From positions 1-34,694 of the forward strand of contig NZ_LHVK01000027.1 in assembly GCF_001269905.1 (NCBI RefSeq): a stretch of 34,694 nt of DNA, written 5' to 3'. Shown here one piece after another: positions 23,824 to 31,193 of this stretch (positions are counted from its first letter, which is position 1; the number at the start of each line of letters is the position of its first letter). The notes beneath the pieces were generated by a model. That model was given only the letters and a program-made list of their open reading frames with translations, was not told the DNA's origin and searched no databases. Made by a program: the position numbers and the translations under genes. The DNA comes from Pseudomonas corrugata (lineage in GTDB: Bacteria; Pseudomonadota; Gammaproteobacteria; Pseudomonadales; Pseudomonadaceae).

Positions 23824-25041
23824 ATGTCCGTCACTGCAACTCCCGCCCGTCCCGCGCCGGATCATCACGCCCAGTTCATTGAATTGCTGCAGGCCAGCCT
23901 CGAACAGAACGCGTTCATCAAACTGGTGCTGGCCAGGCATGTCGGCGACGAAGCGGACCTCCAACGACTGATCATCAAGCAGCTGACGGTCAAGGAGCAG
24001 CCTTGCCTGTCCTTCGTCTATCGTTACAAAACCCGCGACATCACCAAGAATTTCCCTCTGGCCGAGGGCGTGGCGGCCATCGCTGCGTTGTTGCCGACGT
24101 CTTTCAAGAACGCACATTTGCTGGCGGTCACCGACGAGGCGCAGCTGGAATACAGTAAAAAAGGCAAGTCTTCACTGTTCAGGAGCAAGCCCCAGCAATT
24201 GCGCGAAGTACCCTCGGTGGAACACAACCGTGAGAAAAACCGCTTCCTCGACCTGAGCCGACCGTTCCTGGCCGACCTGGGCGTGACCAACCACAAGCAC
24301 GAGCTGATCCCGGCCATGTCGCGCAAGTGGAAGCAGATCAACAAGTTCATTGAGGTCTTCAGCCATGCGTTGACTTCCTCGCCTCTTGCCCTGGACAAAC
24401 CGGTGCGGGTGTCGGACTTCGGTTCGGGCAAGGGCTACCTGACCTTCGCCATTCATGACTACCTGCGCAACACCCTGCAGGCCGAAGGCGTGGTGACCGG
24501 CGTCGAGTTGCGCGAGGACATGGTCCGGCTGTGCAACGAAGCCGCCGCGCGCCTGGAACACCCGGGCCTGAGCTTCCAGCACGGCGATGTGCGCAGCGTG
24601 GCGCCGGGCGCGGTGGACGTGATGATCGCCTTGCATGCCTGCGACATCGCCACCGACTATGCGATCCACATGGGCATTCGCTCGGGCGCTTCGATCATCA
24701 TGTGCTCGCCGTGCTGCCACAAGCAGATCCGCTTGCAGATCCAGAGCCCGGCGCTGCTCAAGCCGATGTTGCAATATGGCCTGCACCTTGGCCAACAGGC
24801 GGAAATGGTCACCGACAGCCTGCGGGCGCTGTTCCTGGAAGCCTGTGGCTACGAAACCAAGGTGTTCGAGTTCATTTCCCTGGAACACACCAACAAGAAC
24901 AAGATGATCCTGGCGGTCAAACGCGCCACGCCGGTCGATCCGGCCGAACTGCTGGCGAAGATCAAGGAACTGAAGGCGTTCTACCACATCAGCGAGCACT
25001 GCCTCGAAACGCTGCTGCGGGCGGACGGTTATCTCGCCTGA
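23824..25041 (+). CDS. SAM-dependent methyltransferase, METTL25/GSTCD-like
   Basis: This 405-residue cytoplasmic protein has a class I methyltransferase domain in its second half. Motif I DFGSGKGYL lies at residues 198-206, and VVTGVELREDMVRLCNEAA follows as the second strand. LHACDIATD (270-278) is the characteristic acceptor-side motif of the METTL25/GSTCD group, followed by CSPCCHK (294-300). The N-terminal 180 residues are helical and family-specific. Relatives are poorly understood; the human ones are thought to methylate RNA or protein, so the substrate cannot be named. GAGG stands 10 bp before the ATG. It is a single gene between two REP pairs. Confidence 0.85.
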   Translation: MSVTATPARPAPDHHAQFIELLQASLEQNAFIKLVLARHVGDEADLQRLIIKQLTVKEQPCLSFVYRYKTRDITKNFPLAEGVAAIAALLPTSFKNAHLLAVTDEAQLEYSKKGKSSLFRSKPQQLREVPSVEHNREKNRFLDLSRPFLADLGVTNHKHELIPAMSRKWKQINKFIEVFSHALTSSPLALDKPVRVSDFGSGKGYLTFAIHDYLRNTLQAEGVVTGVELREDMVRLCNEAAARLEHPGLSFQHGDVRSVAPGAVDVMIALHACDIATDYAIHMGIRSGASIIMCSPCCHKQIRLQIQSPALLKPMLQYGLHLGQQAEMVTDSLRALFLEACGYETKVFEFISLEHTNKNKMILAVKRATPVDPAELLAKIKELKAFYHISEHCLETLLRADGYLA

Positions 25042-25061
25042 AGCGGGACAGATGCAACGCC

Positions 25062-25148
25062 GTGGGAGCATAGCTTGCTCGCGATGAACGACGACTCAAT
25101 TGTTTTGCTGAACCTAGGCGCTGAATCGCAAGCAAGCTTTGCTCCCAC
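25062..25148. repeat. REP inverted pair, imperfect
   Basis: The left arm GTGGGAGCATAGCTTGCTCG plus CGAT (25062-25085) pairs imperfectly with ATCGCAAGCAAGCTTTGCTC plus CCAC (25125-25148). It shows mismatches in the inner stem, so it is older than its class A neighbours. Confidence 0.85.
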
Positions 25149-25262
25149 AGAGCAACATTCGACCTCCATCGTCGTGCAGCCCGTCAGATGACGGGTAAAG
25201 CCTCCCCCACCGGACTACCTTTAATGCGTTCACCCCTCACGCATTCCAAAGGAGTCCAACCC

Positions 25263-25844
25263 ATGGCCGCTAAGAAAATCCTGATGCTGGTCGGCGATTA
25301 TGTCGAAGACTATGAAGTGATGGTGCCGTTCCAGGCCCTGCAGATGGTCGGCCATACCGTGCACGCGGTGTGCCCTGACAAGACCGCCGGGCAGACCGTG
25401 CGCACGGCTATCCACGACTTCGAAGGCGACCAGACCTACAGCGAGAAACCGGGCCACCTGTTTACCCTTAATCATGACTTTTTCGGTGTCGGCGTGGCTG
25501 ACTATGACGCGCTGCTGATCCCCGGCGGGCGGGCGCCGGAGTACCTGCGCCTGAATGAAAAAGTCTTGCAACTGGTGCGCGATTTCGACGTGGCCGGCAA
25601 GCCGATCGCTGCGGTGTGTCACGGCGCGCAAGTGCTGGCGGCGGCGGGCATTCTGGAAGGGCGTGAATGCAGCGCTTATCCGGCCTGTGCCCCGGAAGTA
25701 CGCCTGGCGGGCGGGACCTTTATCGACATACCGGTGAGCGAAGGTCATGTCCAGGGCAACCTGGCGACCGCACCGGCCTGGCCTGCTCATCCGAACTGGC
25801 TGGCGGGATTCCTGACGTTGTTGGGCACGGCCATCACTCTGTAG
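25263..25844 (+). CDS. DJ-1/PfpI-family protein, DJ-1D-like
   Basis: This 193-residue cytoplasmic protein closely resembles one half of plant DJ-1D, for example VGDYVEDYEVMVPFQALQMV, then DALLIPGGRAPEYLRLN and KPIAAVCHGAQVLAAAG. The nucleophile elbow is Cys119-His120 (AVCHGAQ), with the partner Glu18 in VEDYE. Such enzymes convert methylglyoxal or glyoxal to hydroxy acids without glutathione (glyoxalase III) or act as stress-related hydrolases; the activity here is inferred. AAAGGAG (25248-25254) sits 8 bp before ATG 25263, deciding that start over an upstream ATG. It is a single gene. Confidence 0.87.
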   Translation: MAAKKILMLVGDYVEDYEVMVPFQALQMVGHTVHAVCPDKTAGQTVRTAIHDFEGDQTYSEKPGHLFTLNHDFFGVGVADYDALLIPGGRAPEYLRLNEKVLQLVRDFDVAGKPIAAVCHGAQVLAAAGILEGRECSAYPACAPEVRLAGGTFIDIPVSEGHVQGNLATAPAWPAHPNWLAGFLTLLGTAITL

Positions 25845-25915
25845 CGGGATCGACTGGCAGAGCCGGCGGGGCAGGTCTTTACTCTTGAGGCTCTTGACCT
25901 TTCAAGGAAATGATC

Positions 25916-26260
25916 ATGTCCGGATGGTACGAAATCAGCAAAAACAGCAGTGGCCAGTTTCGGTTCGTGCTCAAGGCCGCCAACGCCGAAACGATCCTGA
26001 CCAGCGAGTTGTACACCAGCCGCAGCGGTGCCGATGGTGGCATCGCCGCGGTGCAGAAGAACTGCCCGCTGGCCGAGCGTTATGAGCTCAAGGACACCAG
26101 GGATGGCCATCCCTACTTCAATCTCAAGGCCGCCAACCATGAGGTGATTGGCAGCAGCGAAGCCTATTCATCGGAGGCCGCCCGGGACAAGGGTATTGCC
26201 AGTGTCAAGGCGAACGGGCCGACCACGATGATCAAGGACAAGACCCTGTTGGCAATGTAG
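25916..26260 (+). CDS. DUF1508 (YegP-like) protein
   Basis: This 114-residue protein is built of two DUF1508 repeats. The first (about residues 1-55) has WYEISKNSSGQFRFVLKAAN and ILTSELYTSRSGADGGIAAV. The second (about 56-114) has YELKDTRDGHPYFNLKAANH and IGSSEAYSSEAARDKGIASV. Each half folds as a small alpha/beta unit, and the whole matches YegP in length. The function is unknown in the family. AAGGAA (25904-25909) before ATG 25916 gives better spacing than ATG 25910. Its TAG stop (26258-26260) lies inside the GTAGGAGC end of the following inverted repeat. Confidence 0.88.
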   Translation: MSGWYEISKNSSGQFRFVLKAANAETILTSELYTSRSGADGGIAAVQKNCPLAERYELKDTRDGHPYFNLKAANHEVIGSSEAYSSEAARDKGIASVKANGPTTMIKDKTLLAM

Positions 26261-26358
26261 GAGCTGCCGCAGGCTGCGAGCTTTTGCTTTTGATATTCCA
26301 CCCAGGATTCAATTGATTGTGGAAGGATCGCAGCCTCGTCTCACTCGGCAGCTCCTAC
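26257..26358. repeat. REP-like inverted repeat, GTAGGAGCTGCCG family
   Basis: GTAGGAGCTGCCG (26257-26269) faces its perfect reverse complement CGGCAGCTCCTAC (26346-26358). Inner arms GGCTGCGA and TCGCAGCC are also complementary. It carries the TAG stop codons of both convergent genes in its two GTAG tips. Confidence 0.9.
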
Positions 26359-27374
26359 ACCTCCACCGGTACCGACAGCTTCGGATCGCCCAACGGATGG
26401 TTCTTGGCATCGAAGAACCGCAGCTCGATGTCCAACCCTTGGAACAGCTTGGCGTAGTGGCGCTTCTGGTGCTGGATGAATGCCTGGCTGCGGGGGTAGA
26501 TCGAAATGGCCATGAGGCGGGGTTTCGCCTGGTGCAGGGCGCGGATGATGTGCTGGTCCTGCTCGCCCAGGGCGTGGCCGAACAGACACAGGTTGTCGCC
26601 ATGGTGCAGCAGTTGGTCGTAGCAGAATGACAGGTAGTCGGAACTGCGGATGGTCTTGAGCTTGTCCTTGCTCGGGCCTTCATTGACGAACAACGGTACG
26701 TCGTCGAGGGTCTTGAGGGTGTTGTTGATGGCGAAATTGCCCAGCAGCGTGCCTTCGGTGGATGTGAGCTTACGCGCCGTGCCGTCCTGGTTGCGCACCA
26801 GGTGAAGACCGCCGTGCAGATACAACAGGCGCGGTTTGTCCGTGGTCACTTGGCTCAGATCGAAACTGTGGTCGGCGCCAGTGAACAGATCGGTAAGGGG
26901 TTGTGGCCCATGCTGGATCGCCCAGTGGTTGAGCAGGTCGTAGTTGGTGGTGAACACCGTGGCATACCGGCTCAACTCCTGGTTCAGCGTCGTCAGGGTC
27001 GACGGCTGCACCAGTCGCCATGGGATATGCACCGCGTGCACGGTGTTGATCAATGCTTCCTTGATCGCGTAGTAGCGATTGCGCGGAGCGGCTGAGCTGA
27101 CGGCGAGGGCCTTGTTGACGCGGCTGGTGGTTTTCAGTGCACCGAGTACCTGTTCGAAGCTGCGGGTCTGCAGCGCGTCGAACACGCTCAGCTCCGACGG
27201 CGTCAGGGGTTTTTCCTCGACGGTGCGGGCGTTTTCGAACAGCGAGTCGTAGCTGAAATCATCCCATACGGCGCGGCTGGCACCATTGCCCACCAGCAAC
27301 CCGCTGAAGGGAGTATGGGCGCGCAGGGTCTCCCAATCTTCAAGCCGGGCGTCGTATTCCTGGAAGTCGGTCAT
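26355..27374 (-). CDS. DUF4917 protein with SIR2-like sequence features
   Basis: This 339-residue protein resembles DUF4917, and several of its motifs look like those of SIR2-like NAD-processing proteins. LLVGNGASRAVW has the nucleotide-loop-like Gly29-Asn30-Gly31. FTTNYD has Asn144. LLYLHGGLHL has His187. LCLFGHALGEQDQHI (residues 262-276) is the late motif. In catalytic SIR2 proteins the equivalent Asn and His are required to cleave NAD+, so activity is plausible but not demonstrated. There is no signal peptide or membrane segment. It is a single gene, without an obvious partner, convergent with the DUF1508 gene. The start is ATG 27374, with weak ribosome-binding support. Function is unknown; the SIR2 link rests on motifs only. 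Confidence 0.72.
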   Translation of the reverse strand: MTDFQEYDARLEDWETLRAHTPFSGLLVGNGASRAVWDDFSYDSLFENARTVEEKPLTPSELSVFDALQTRSFEQVLGALKTTSRVNKALAVSSAAPRNRYYAIKEALINTVHAVHIPWRLVQPSTLTTLNQELSRYATVFTTNYDLLNHWAIQHGPQPLTDLFTGADHSFDLSQVTTDKPRLLYLHGGLHLVRNQDGTARKLTSTEGTLLGNFAINNTLKTLDDVPLFVNEGPSKDKLKTIRSSDYLSFCYDQLLHHGDNLCLFGHALGEQDQHIIRALHQAKPRLMAISIYPRSQAFIQHQKRHYAKLFQGLDIELRFFDAKNHPLGDPKLSVPVEV

Positions 27375-27431
27375 TGGAAAGTCATCTCAAAACGTGGCAA
27401 GGGCAGGGCGCGACTTTATCACGACCGACTC

Positions 27432-27445
27432 TTGAGCCAGATCAA
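27432..27445. promoter_or_regulatory. Anr/FNR box upstream of the iron-dependent alcohol dehydrogenase
   Basis: TTGAGCCAGATCAA matches the Anr/FNR consensus TTGAT-N4-ATCAA at nine of ten positions. It lies 70 bp before the dehydrogenase start. An activator centred 41.5 bp upstream would place transcription start near 27480, with a TGTATGCC sequence at the expected -10. Confidence 0.65.
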
Positions 27446-27515
27446 GGAACGGCGTGACTGACTGGTCAATCCTGTATGCCCGTGCCTATCCGGCCTCTTT
27501 CAGGAGCGTGTCCCC

Positions 27516-28664
27516 ATGAGTAGCACTTTTTTCATTCCCGCCGTGAACGTCATGGGGCTGGGTTGCCTTGACGAAGCCATGACCGCCATTCGCAACTATG
27601 GTTTTCGCAAAGCCCTGATCGTGACCGACACGGGGCTCGCCAAGGCCGGTGTTGCGGGCAAGGTGGCCGACCTGCTGGCGCAGCAGGACATCGAATCGGT
27701 GATTTTCGACGGTGCCAAGCCCAACCCGAGCATCGCAAACGTCGAGAATGGCCTGGGATTGTTGAAGGAAAGCCGATGCGACTTCGTCGTGTCGCTGGGC
27801 GGCGGTTCGCCCCATGATTGCGCAAAGGGCATTGCCCTGTGCGCCACCAATGGCGGGCAGATCCGCGACTACGAGGGTGTCGACCGGTCGGGCAAGCCGC
27901 AATTGCCGCTGATTGCCATCAATACCACTGCCGGTACCGCCAGTGAGATGACTCGCTTTTGCATCATCACCGACGAATCGCGCCATGTGAAAATGGCGAT
28001 TGTCGACCGCAACGTGACGCCGCTCATGTCGGTCAACGACCCGGCGTTGATGGTGGCAATGCCCAAGGGGCTGACGGCTGCGACGGGCATGGATGCGCTG
28101 ACCCACGCGGTCGAGGCTTATGTGTCCACGGCCGCCACCCCGATCACCGACGCCTGTGCCCTGAAAGCCATCACCTTGATCAGCAATAACCTGCGGCTGG
28201 CGGTGCGTGACGGTAACGATCTGGCGGCACGGGAGAACATGGCCTACGCGCAGTTTCTAGCCGGGATGGCATTCAACAATGCTTCGCTGGGTTTCGTGCA
28301 TGCCATGGCCCACCAGTTGGGTGGTTTCTATGATTTGCCCCACGGCGTGTGCAACGCGGTGCTGTTGCCCCATGTGCAGAGCTTCAATGCCTCGGTGTGC
28401 GCCACACGCCTGACCGATGTGGGCCGTGCCATGGGTGTCGATACGCTCCGATCCAGCCCGGAAGAAGGCGCCCAGGCCGCCATCGCCGCGATCGTCAGCC
28501 TGGCCCGGGACGTGGAGATTCCGGCCGGCTTGCGTGAGTTGGGCGTGCGCCTCGTTGACGTGCCGGTGCTGGCCGCCAACGCTCTGAAGGACGCTTGCGG
28601 CCTGACCAACCCGCGGGCGGCGGATCAACGGCAGATCGAGGAAATTTTCCGCAACGCGTTTTAA
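27516..28664 (+). CDS. Iron-containing alcohol dehydrogenase (YiaY/FucO type)
   Basis: This 382-residue group III alcohol dehydrogenase has the NAD-binding GGGSPHD at residues 95-101. Metal ligands are Asp193 and His197 (GMDALTHAVEAY), His262 (GFVHAMAHQLGG) and His276 (DLPHGVCN), aligning with the iron ligands of FucO. It would interconvert primary alcohols and aldehydes using NAD(H) in the cytoplasm. The start MSSTFFIPAVNVMGLG and the length fit YiaY and the ErcA-like enzymes of pseudomonads. AGGAG sits 9 bp before the ATG. A near-consensus Anr box upstream suggests induction when oxygen is low. It converges with a decayed MFS gene that overlaps its stop. The exact alcohol is not known. Confidence 0.9.
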   Translation: MSSTFFIPAVNVMGLGCLDEAMTAIRNYGFRKALIVTDTGLAKAGVAGKVADLLAQQDIESVIFDGAKPNPSIANVENGLGLLKESRCDFVVSLGGGSPHDCAKGIALCATNGGQIRDYEGVDRSGKPQLPLIAINTTAGTASEMTRFCIITDESRHVKMAIVDRNVTPLMSVNDPALMVAMPKGLTAATGMDALTHAVEAYVSTAATPITDACALKAITLISNNLRLAVRDGNDLAARENMAYAQFLAGMAFNNASLGFVHAMAHQLGGFYDLPHGVCNAVLLPHVQSFNASVCATRLTDVGRAMGVDTLRSSPEEGAQAAIAAIVSLARDVEIPAGLRELGVRLVDVPVLAANALKDACGLTNPRAADQRQIEEIFRNAF

Positions 28665-29079
28665 AGACCCCGGGGCGGCATGGCCTTCACGCAGGCCATG
28701 GCCGCCACCGCCAACAACGTGCACAACGTCGCCAACGGCCAGGCCTGTTGACTCGATATACCGATGCCCTGGATCAACCTGAACGCCAGGAACCCCTCTA
28801 CCGAGGTACCAAACGGCAGGGCCAGGTTGCCCAGCCCGTACAGCCCCAATAATGCCGCCAGCAAGACCGGTTTACGCCCCAGGCGTTCGCTCAGGCTGCC
28901 CTATGCCAACATGGGCAGCGCCATGCCGATCAGGTAAACCGACAGGCCCGAGGACACCCGGGACGCATCGGCCACAAGACCCCGGGCAATATCAGGCAGT
29001 GCGGGTAAGTAGACGCTCATTCCCGGTTGTGCCAGGAAAACAGAGTGCAAGTGACGATCAGGGTGTACGGCTTTATCAT
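28661..29079 (-). pseudogene. Decayed MFS transporter gene
   Basis: Reading the minus strand, an MFS N terminus (MIKPYTLIVTCTLF) starts at 29079, only 13 bp after the stop of the alpha-oxoamine synthase. It needs one extra T in the run near 29033-29036 to continue into FLAQPGMSVYLPALPDIARG. An in-frame TAG follows MALPMLA. Reading then resumes as GSLSERLGRKPVLLAALLGL and reaches FLAFRLIQGIG. From there it seems to jump straight to a C-terminal tail (AWPLATLCTLLAVAAMACV), which implies a large internal deletion. It ends over the dehydrogenase stop. Three separate lesions show a dead transporter, probably once the exporter for the product of the adjacent enzyme. Confidence 0.78.
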
Positions 29080-29091
29080 CGAGGACTCAAG

Positions 29092-30327
29092 TCAGGGGCG
29101 GATATCGCGCCCGTGGGCCTGCAGCAGGTTGGTGATCTGTTCGCAAAAAGCCCGGATCACGCTCGTTTCCATGTCAGCACGCAGGGTTATGCGTATGGCC
29201 GCCTTGTCTTGTGGTACCGCGGGGAAAAACACTGCCGAAGTGAAGTACCCCAGTTCAGCCAGCTCAACCGCCAGGCGGCTGGCCAGGGCGGCTTCACCAC
29301 AGGGCACCAGGCGTATCGCCATCGGGTTGCCGTGTTGTTCGGTACGGACAAGGTTGTCGAAGAAGCGGATATTAGCCTGCAAACGTTCCTGTAACGAGAC
29401 CAGCTCCCGGCTGCGATGCAGGCGGATTGAGGCCATGCCGGCCCCAATGGCCGCTGCGTTCAAACTCTGGGACCAGTTGCTCGGTCCACCGTAACGTTGC
29501 ACCAGTGTCTTATGCCGTTCGCTGCCGAACATGACCAACCCGCCACTGGCACCGAACGATTTGGCCAGTGAGGCGACGATCAGGGTGCGCTCGTCTACGG
29601 CGGGAAGACGCGGGCGAACCAGCCCCGCACCGCATTTCCCGACGGTGGACAACGCGTGGGAGTCATCCAGGTACAGGAACAGACCGTACCGCTGTTTGAG
29701 AAACAGCAGGCTGTCCAGGTCCGCCATGCCGCCCATGCTGTAGGCACCGTCAGTCACATAGGTGACGTTGCGCTCTCGTTTGCACAGGTCCTCGATGAAG
29801 TCCATGTCGTTGTGCGGACAGGTGATGACCCGGGTTTCATCGGCGCAGGCGGTCTTGAAGTAGTTCATCGAAGAGTGGGCACGCTTGTCGAACACCATGA
29901 CAGGGGGACGATTGCCCGTCAGCGCACCGCTGGCCAGCAGCGGCAGGATTCCGGCGCTGGCCGCGCTGCAGGACAGGGCACTCAGGCAGCTGGCGCCGAA
30001 CAGTTCCGACAGTTGGGTTTCGTACTGCGCCAGGATCGCCAATTTGCAGCGACTCTTCGAGTCGGCGACACGCAGGGTTCCGGTGTCCCAGAGTGCAGTC
30101 ATGGCGCCATCCAGCACGGCGGGATGATAGTCCAGGCCCAGATAGGACGTTGTACAGAAGTGATGAAGGGTACGGCCGTACTGGTCGACGAGAACGTTGG
30201 GTGTCTTGACCTCGACGTTGAGCCCCGAGATTTTTCCGGCTTCGGCGCACTGCCAGTCCTGATCTGCGAGGGATATGACCTTTCGGTAGTTGGTGAAACG
30301 ATGGGTAGGTTGCGCGATCTGGTTCAT
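29092..30327 (-). CDS. Alpha-oxoamine synthase-family PLP enzyme
   Basis: This 411-residue fold-type I PLP enzyme is related to BioF, KBL, serine palmitoyltransferase and CqsA. These condense an amino acid with an acyl-CoA or acyl-ACP, with loss of CO2. Visible residues are His151 in FDKRAHSSMN, the TDGAYSMGG block (192-200), Asp221/Asp222 and His224 in YLDDSHALSTVG, and the PLP-lysine Lys256 in SLAKSFGASGG. It is not next to bio or kbl genes, so a secondary metabolite or signal is more likely than biotin (inference). ATG 30327 was chosen because homology starts there; the in-frame stretch upstream to 30522 has no family similarity. AAGGAA lies 12 bp upstream. A decayed MFS gene follows. Confidence 0.82.
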   Translation of the reverse strand: MNQIAQPTHRFTNYRKVISLADQDWQCAEAGKISGLNVEVKTPNVLVDQYGRTLHHFCTTSYLGLDYHPAVLDGAMTALWDTGTLRVADSKSRCKLAILAQYETQLSELFGASCLSALSCSAASAGILPLLASGALTGNRPPVMVFDKRAHSSMNYFKTACADETRVITCPHNDMDFIEDLCKRERNVTYVTDGAYSMGGMADLDSLLFLKQRYGLFLYLDDSHALSTVGKCGAGLVRPRLPAVDERTLIVASLAKSFGASGGLVMFGSERHKTLVQRYGGPSNWSQSLNAAAIGAGMASIRLHRSRELVSLQERLQANIRFFDNLVRTEQHGNPMAIRLVPCGEAALASRLAVELAELGYFTSAVFFPAVPQDKAAIRITLRADMETSVIRAFCEQITNLLQAHGRDIRP

Positions 30328-30636
30328 GGTGCAATTACATTCCTTGGTTGAGAGGTGCTGTCCGTGGGTTGTTTCAATATCTGTGTGTTTCCGGACTTTA
30401 CAGACCACCGCACAGGGCTTTGAATCGGCTGTTTCCGGCGTATTTGAGGGCTGCCGGAGTCTTCCGTGTAGGACCTTGCCTATGGACGTGGACGGGAAAT
30501 CCCTTCGGGGGAGTCGGAGCATGCCGGGTTTATCTGGATGTTCCCGGATCCGCTGCGTTTTCCTTGGCTTGGGCCGCTGTCAAGGCATAGGCAAACGGGC
30601 GTAACATCCACTTCTTTTTACGGAGGTCGCCTGTCG
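30328..30636. other. Divergent intergenic region without genes
   Basis: This 309-bp gap must hold the promoters of the alpha-oxoamine synthase (minus) and fosA (plus). I see no convincing -35/-10 pair, operator palindrome or RNA hairpin. An open frame on the minus strand runs through part of it but looks non-coding. Confidence 0.6.
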
Positions 30637-31053
30637 ATGCTCTCAGGCCTCAATCACTTGACCTTGGCGGTCACCGATCTGGATCGAAGCGTCGAGTTCT
30701 ATCGCGAGTTGTTGCAACTGCGTCTCGAGGCACTGTGGGAAGGCGGGGCATATCTGTCCCTGCCCGGATTGTGGTTGTGCCTGTCTGTCGATCCTCAACG
30801 TAAAACCGAACCCGGGGCGGACTACACCCATTACGCATTCGGCCTGGCAGCCGAACACTTTCCGGTGCTGGTGGCACGACTGAGCGCAGCGCAGGTAACG
30901 TCATGGCGGGACAACCGCAGCGAAGGTGATTCGTTTTATTTTCTCGACCCGGACGGGCATAAGCTTGAAATTCATGTGGGGGACCTCGCGTCCCGGCTGG
31001 AGGCCTGCCGAAAGGCTCCTTATGCCGCAATGGCGTTCTTCACGACGCCGTGA
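30637..31053 (+). CDS. fosA: Fosfomycin glutathione transferase FosA
   Basis: This 138-residue vicinal-oxygen-chelate enzyme inactivates fosfomycin by adding glutathione, using Mn2+ and K+. It closely resembles Pseudomonas aeruginosa FosA, starting MLSGLNHLTLAVTDLDRSVE. Metal ligands His7, His65 (DYTHYAFG) and Glu111 (GHKLEIHVGDL) are present, as is Thr9 at the fosfomycin site and the RSEGDSFYFLDPDGH loop. GGAGG stands 10 bp before ATG 30637; a longer frame upstream is not supported. Chromosomal fosA is intrinsic in many pseudomonads, and nothing nearby suggests acquisition. A GTG codon overlapping its stop is a possible upstream start of the diguanylate cyclase. Confidence 0.94.
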   Translation: MLSGLNHLTLAVTDLDRSVEFYRELLQLRLEALWEGGAYLSLPGLWLCLSVDPQRKTEPGADYTHYAFGLAAEHFPVLVARLSAAQVTSWRDNRSEGDSFYFLDPDGHKLEIHVGDLASRLEACRKAPYAAMAFFTTP

Positions 31054-31193
31054 TCGACCGGCTGTCATACCGACTAGCAAATAGATGGCCTATTGCAATC
31101 AATTTCTCGGGTGACCTGATTGCCTGCGCTATTCTCTGTTTTATCGTGGGTGTACGTCCGATCACCCAATTCGTCCACCGCTGCATTCTCCGG

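Noticed and set aside
30328..30522. N-terminal extension of the alpha-oxoamine synthase
   Set aside because: The translation is Arg/Pro-rich without family similarity; homologous sequence begins at ATG 30327.
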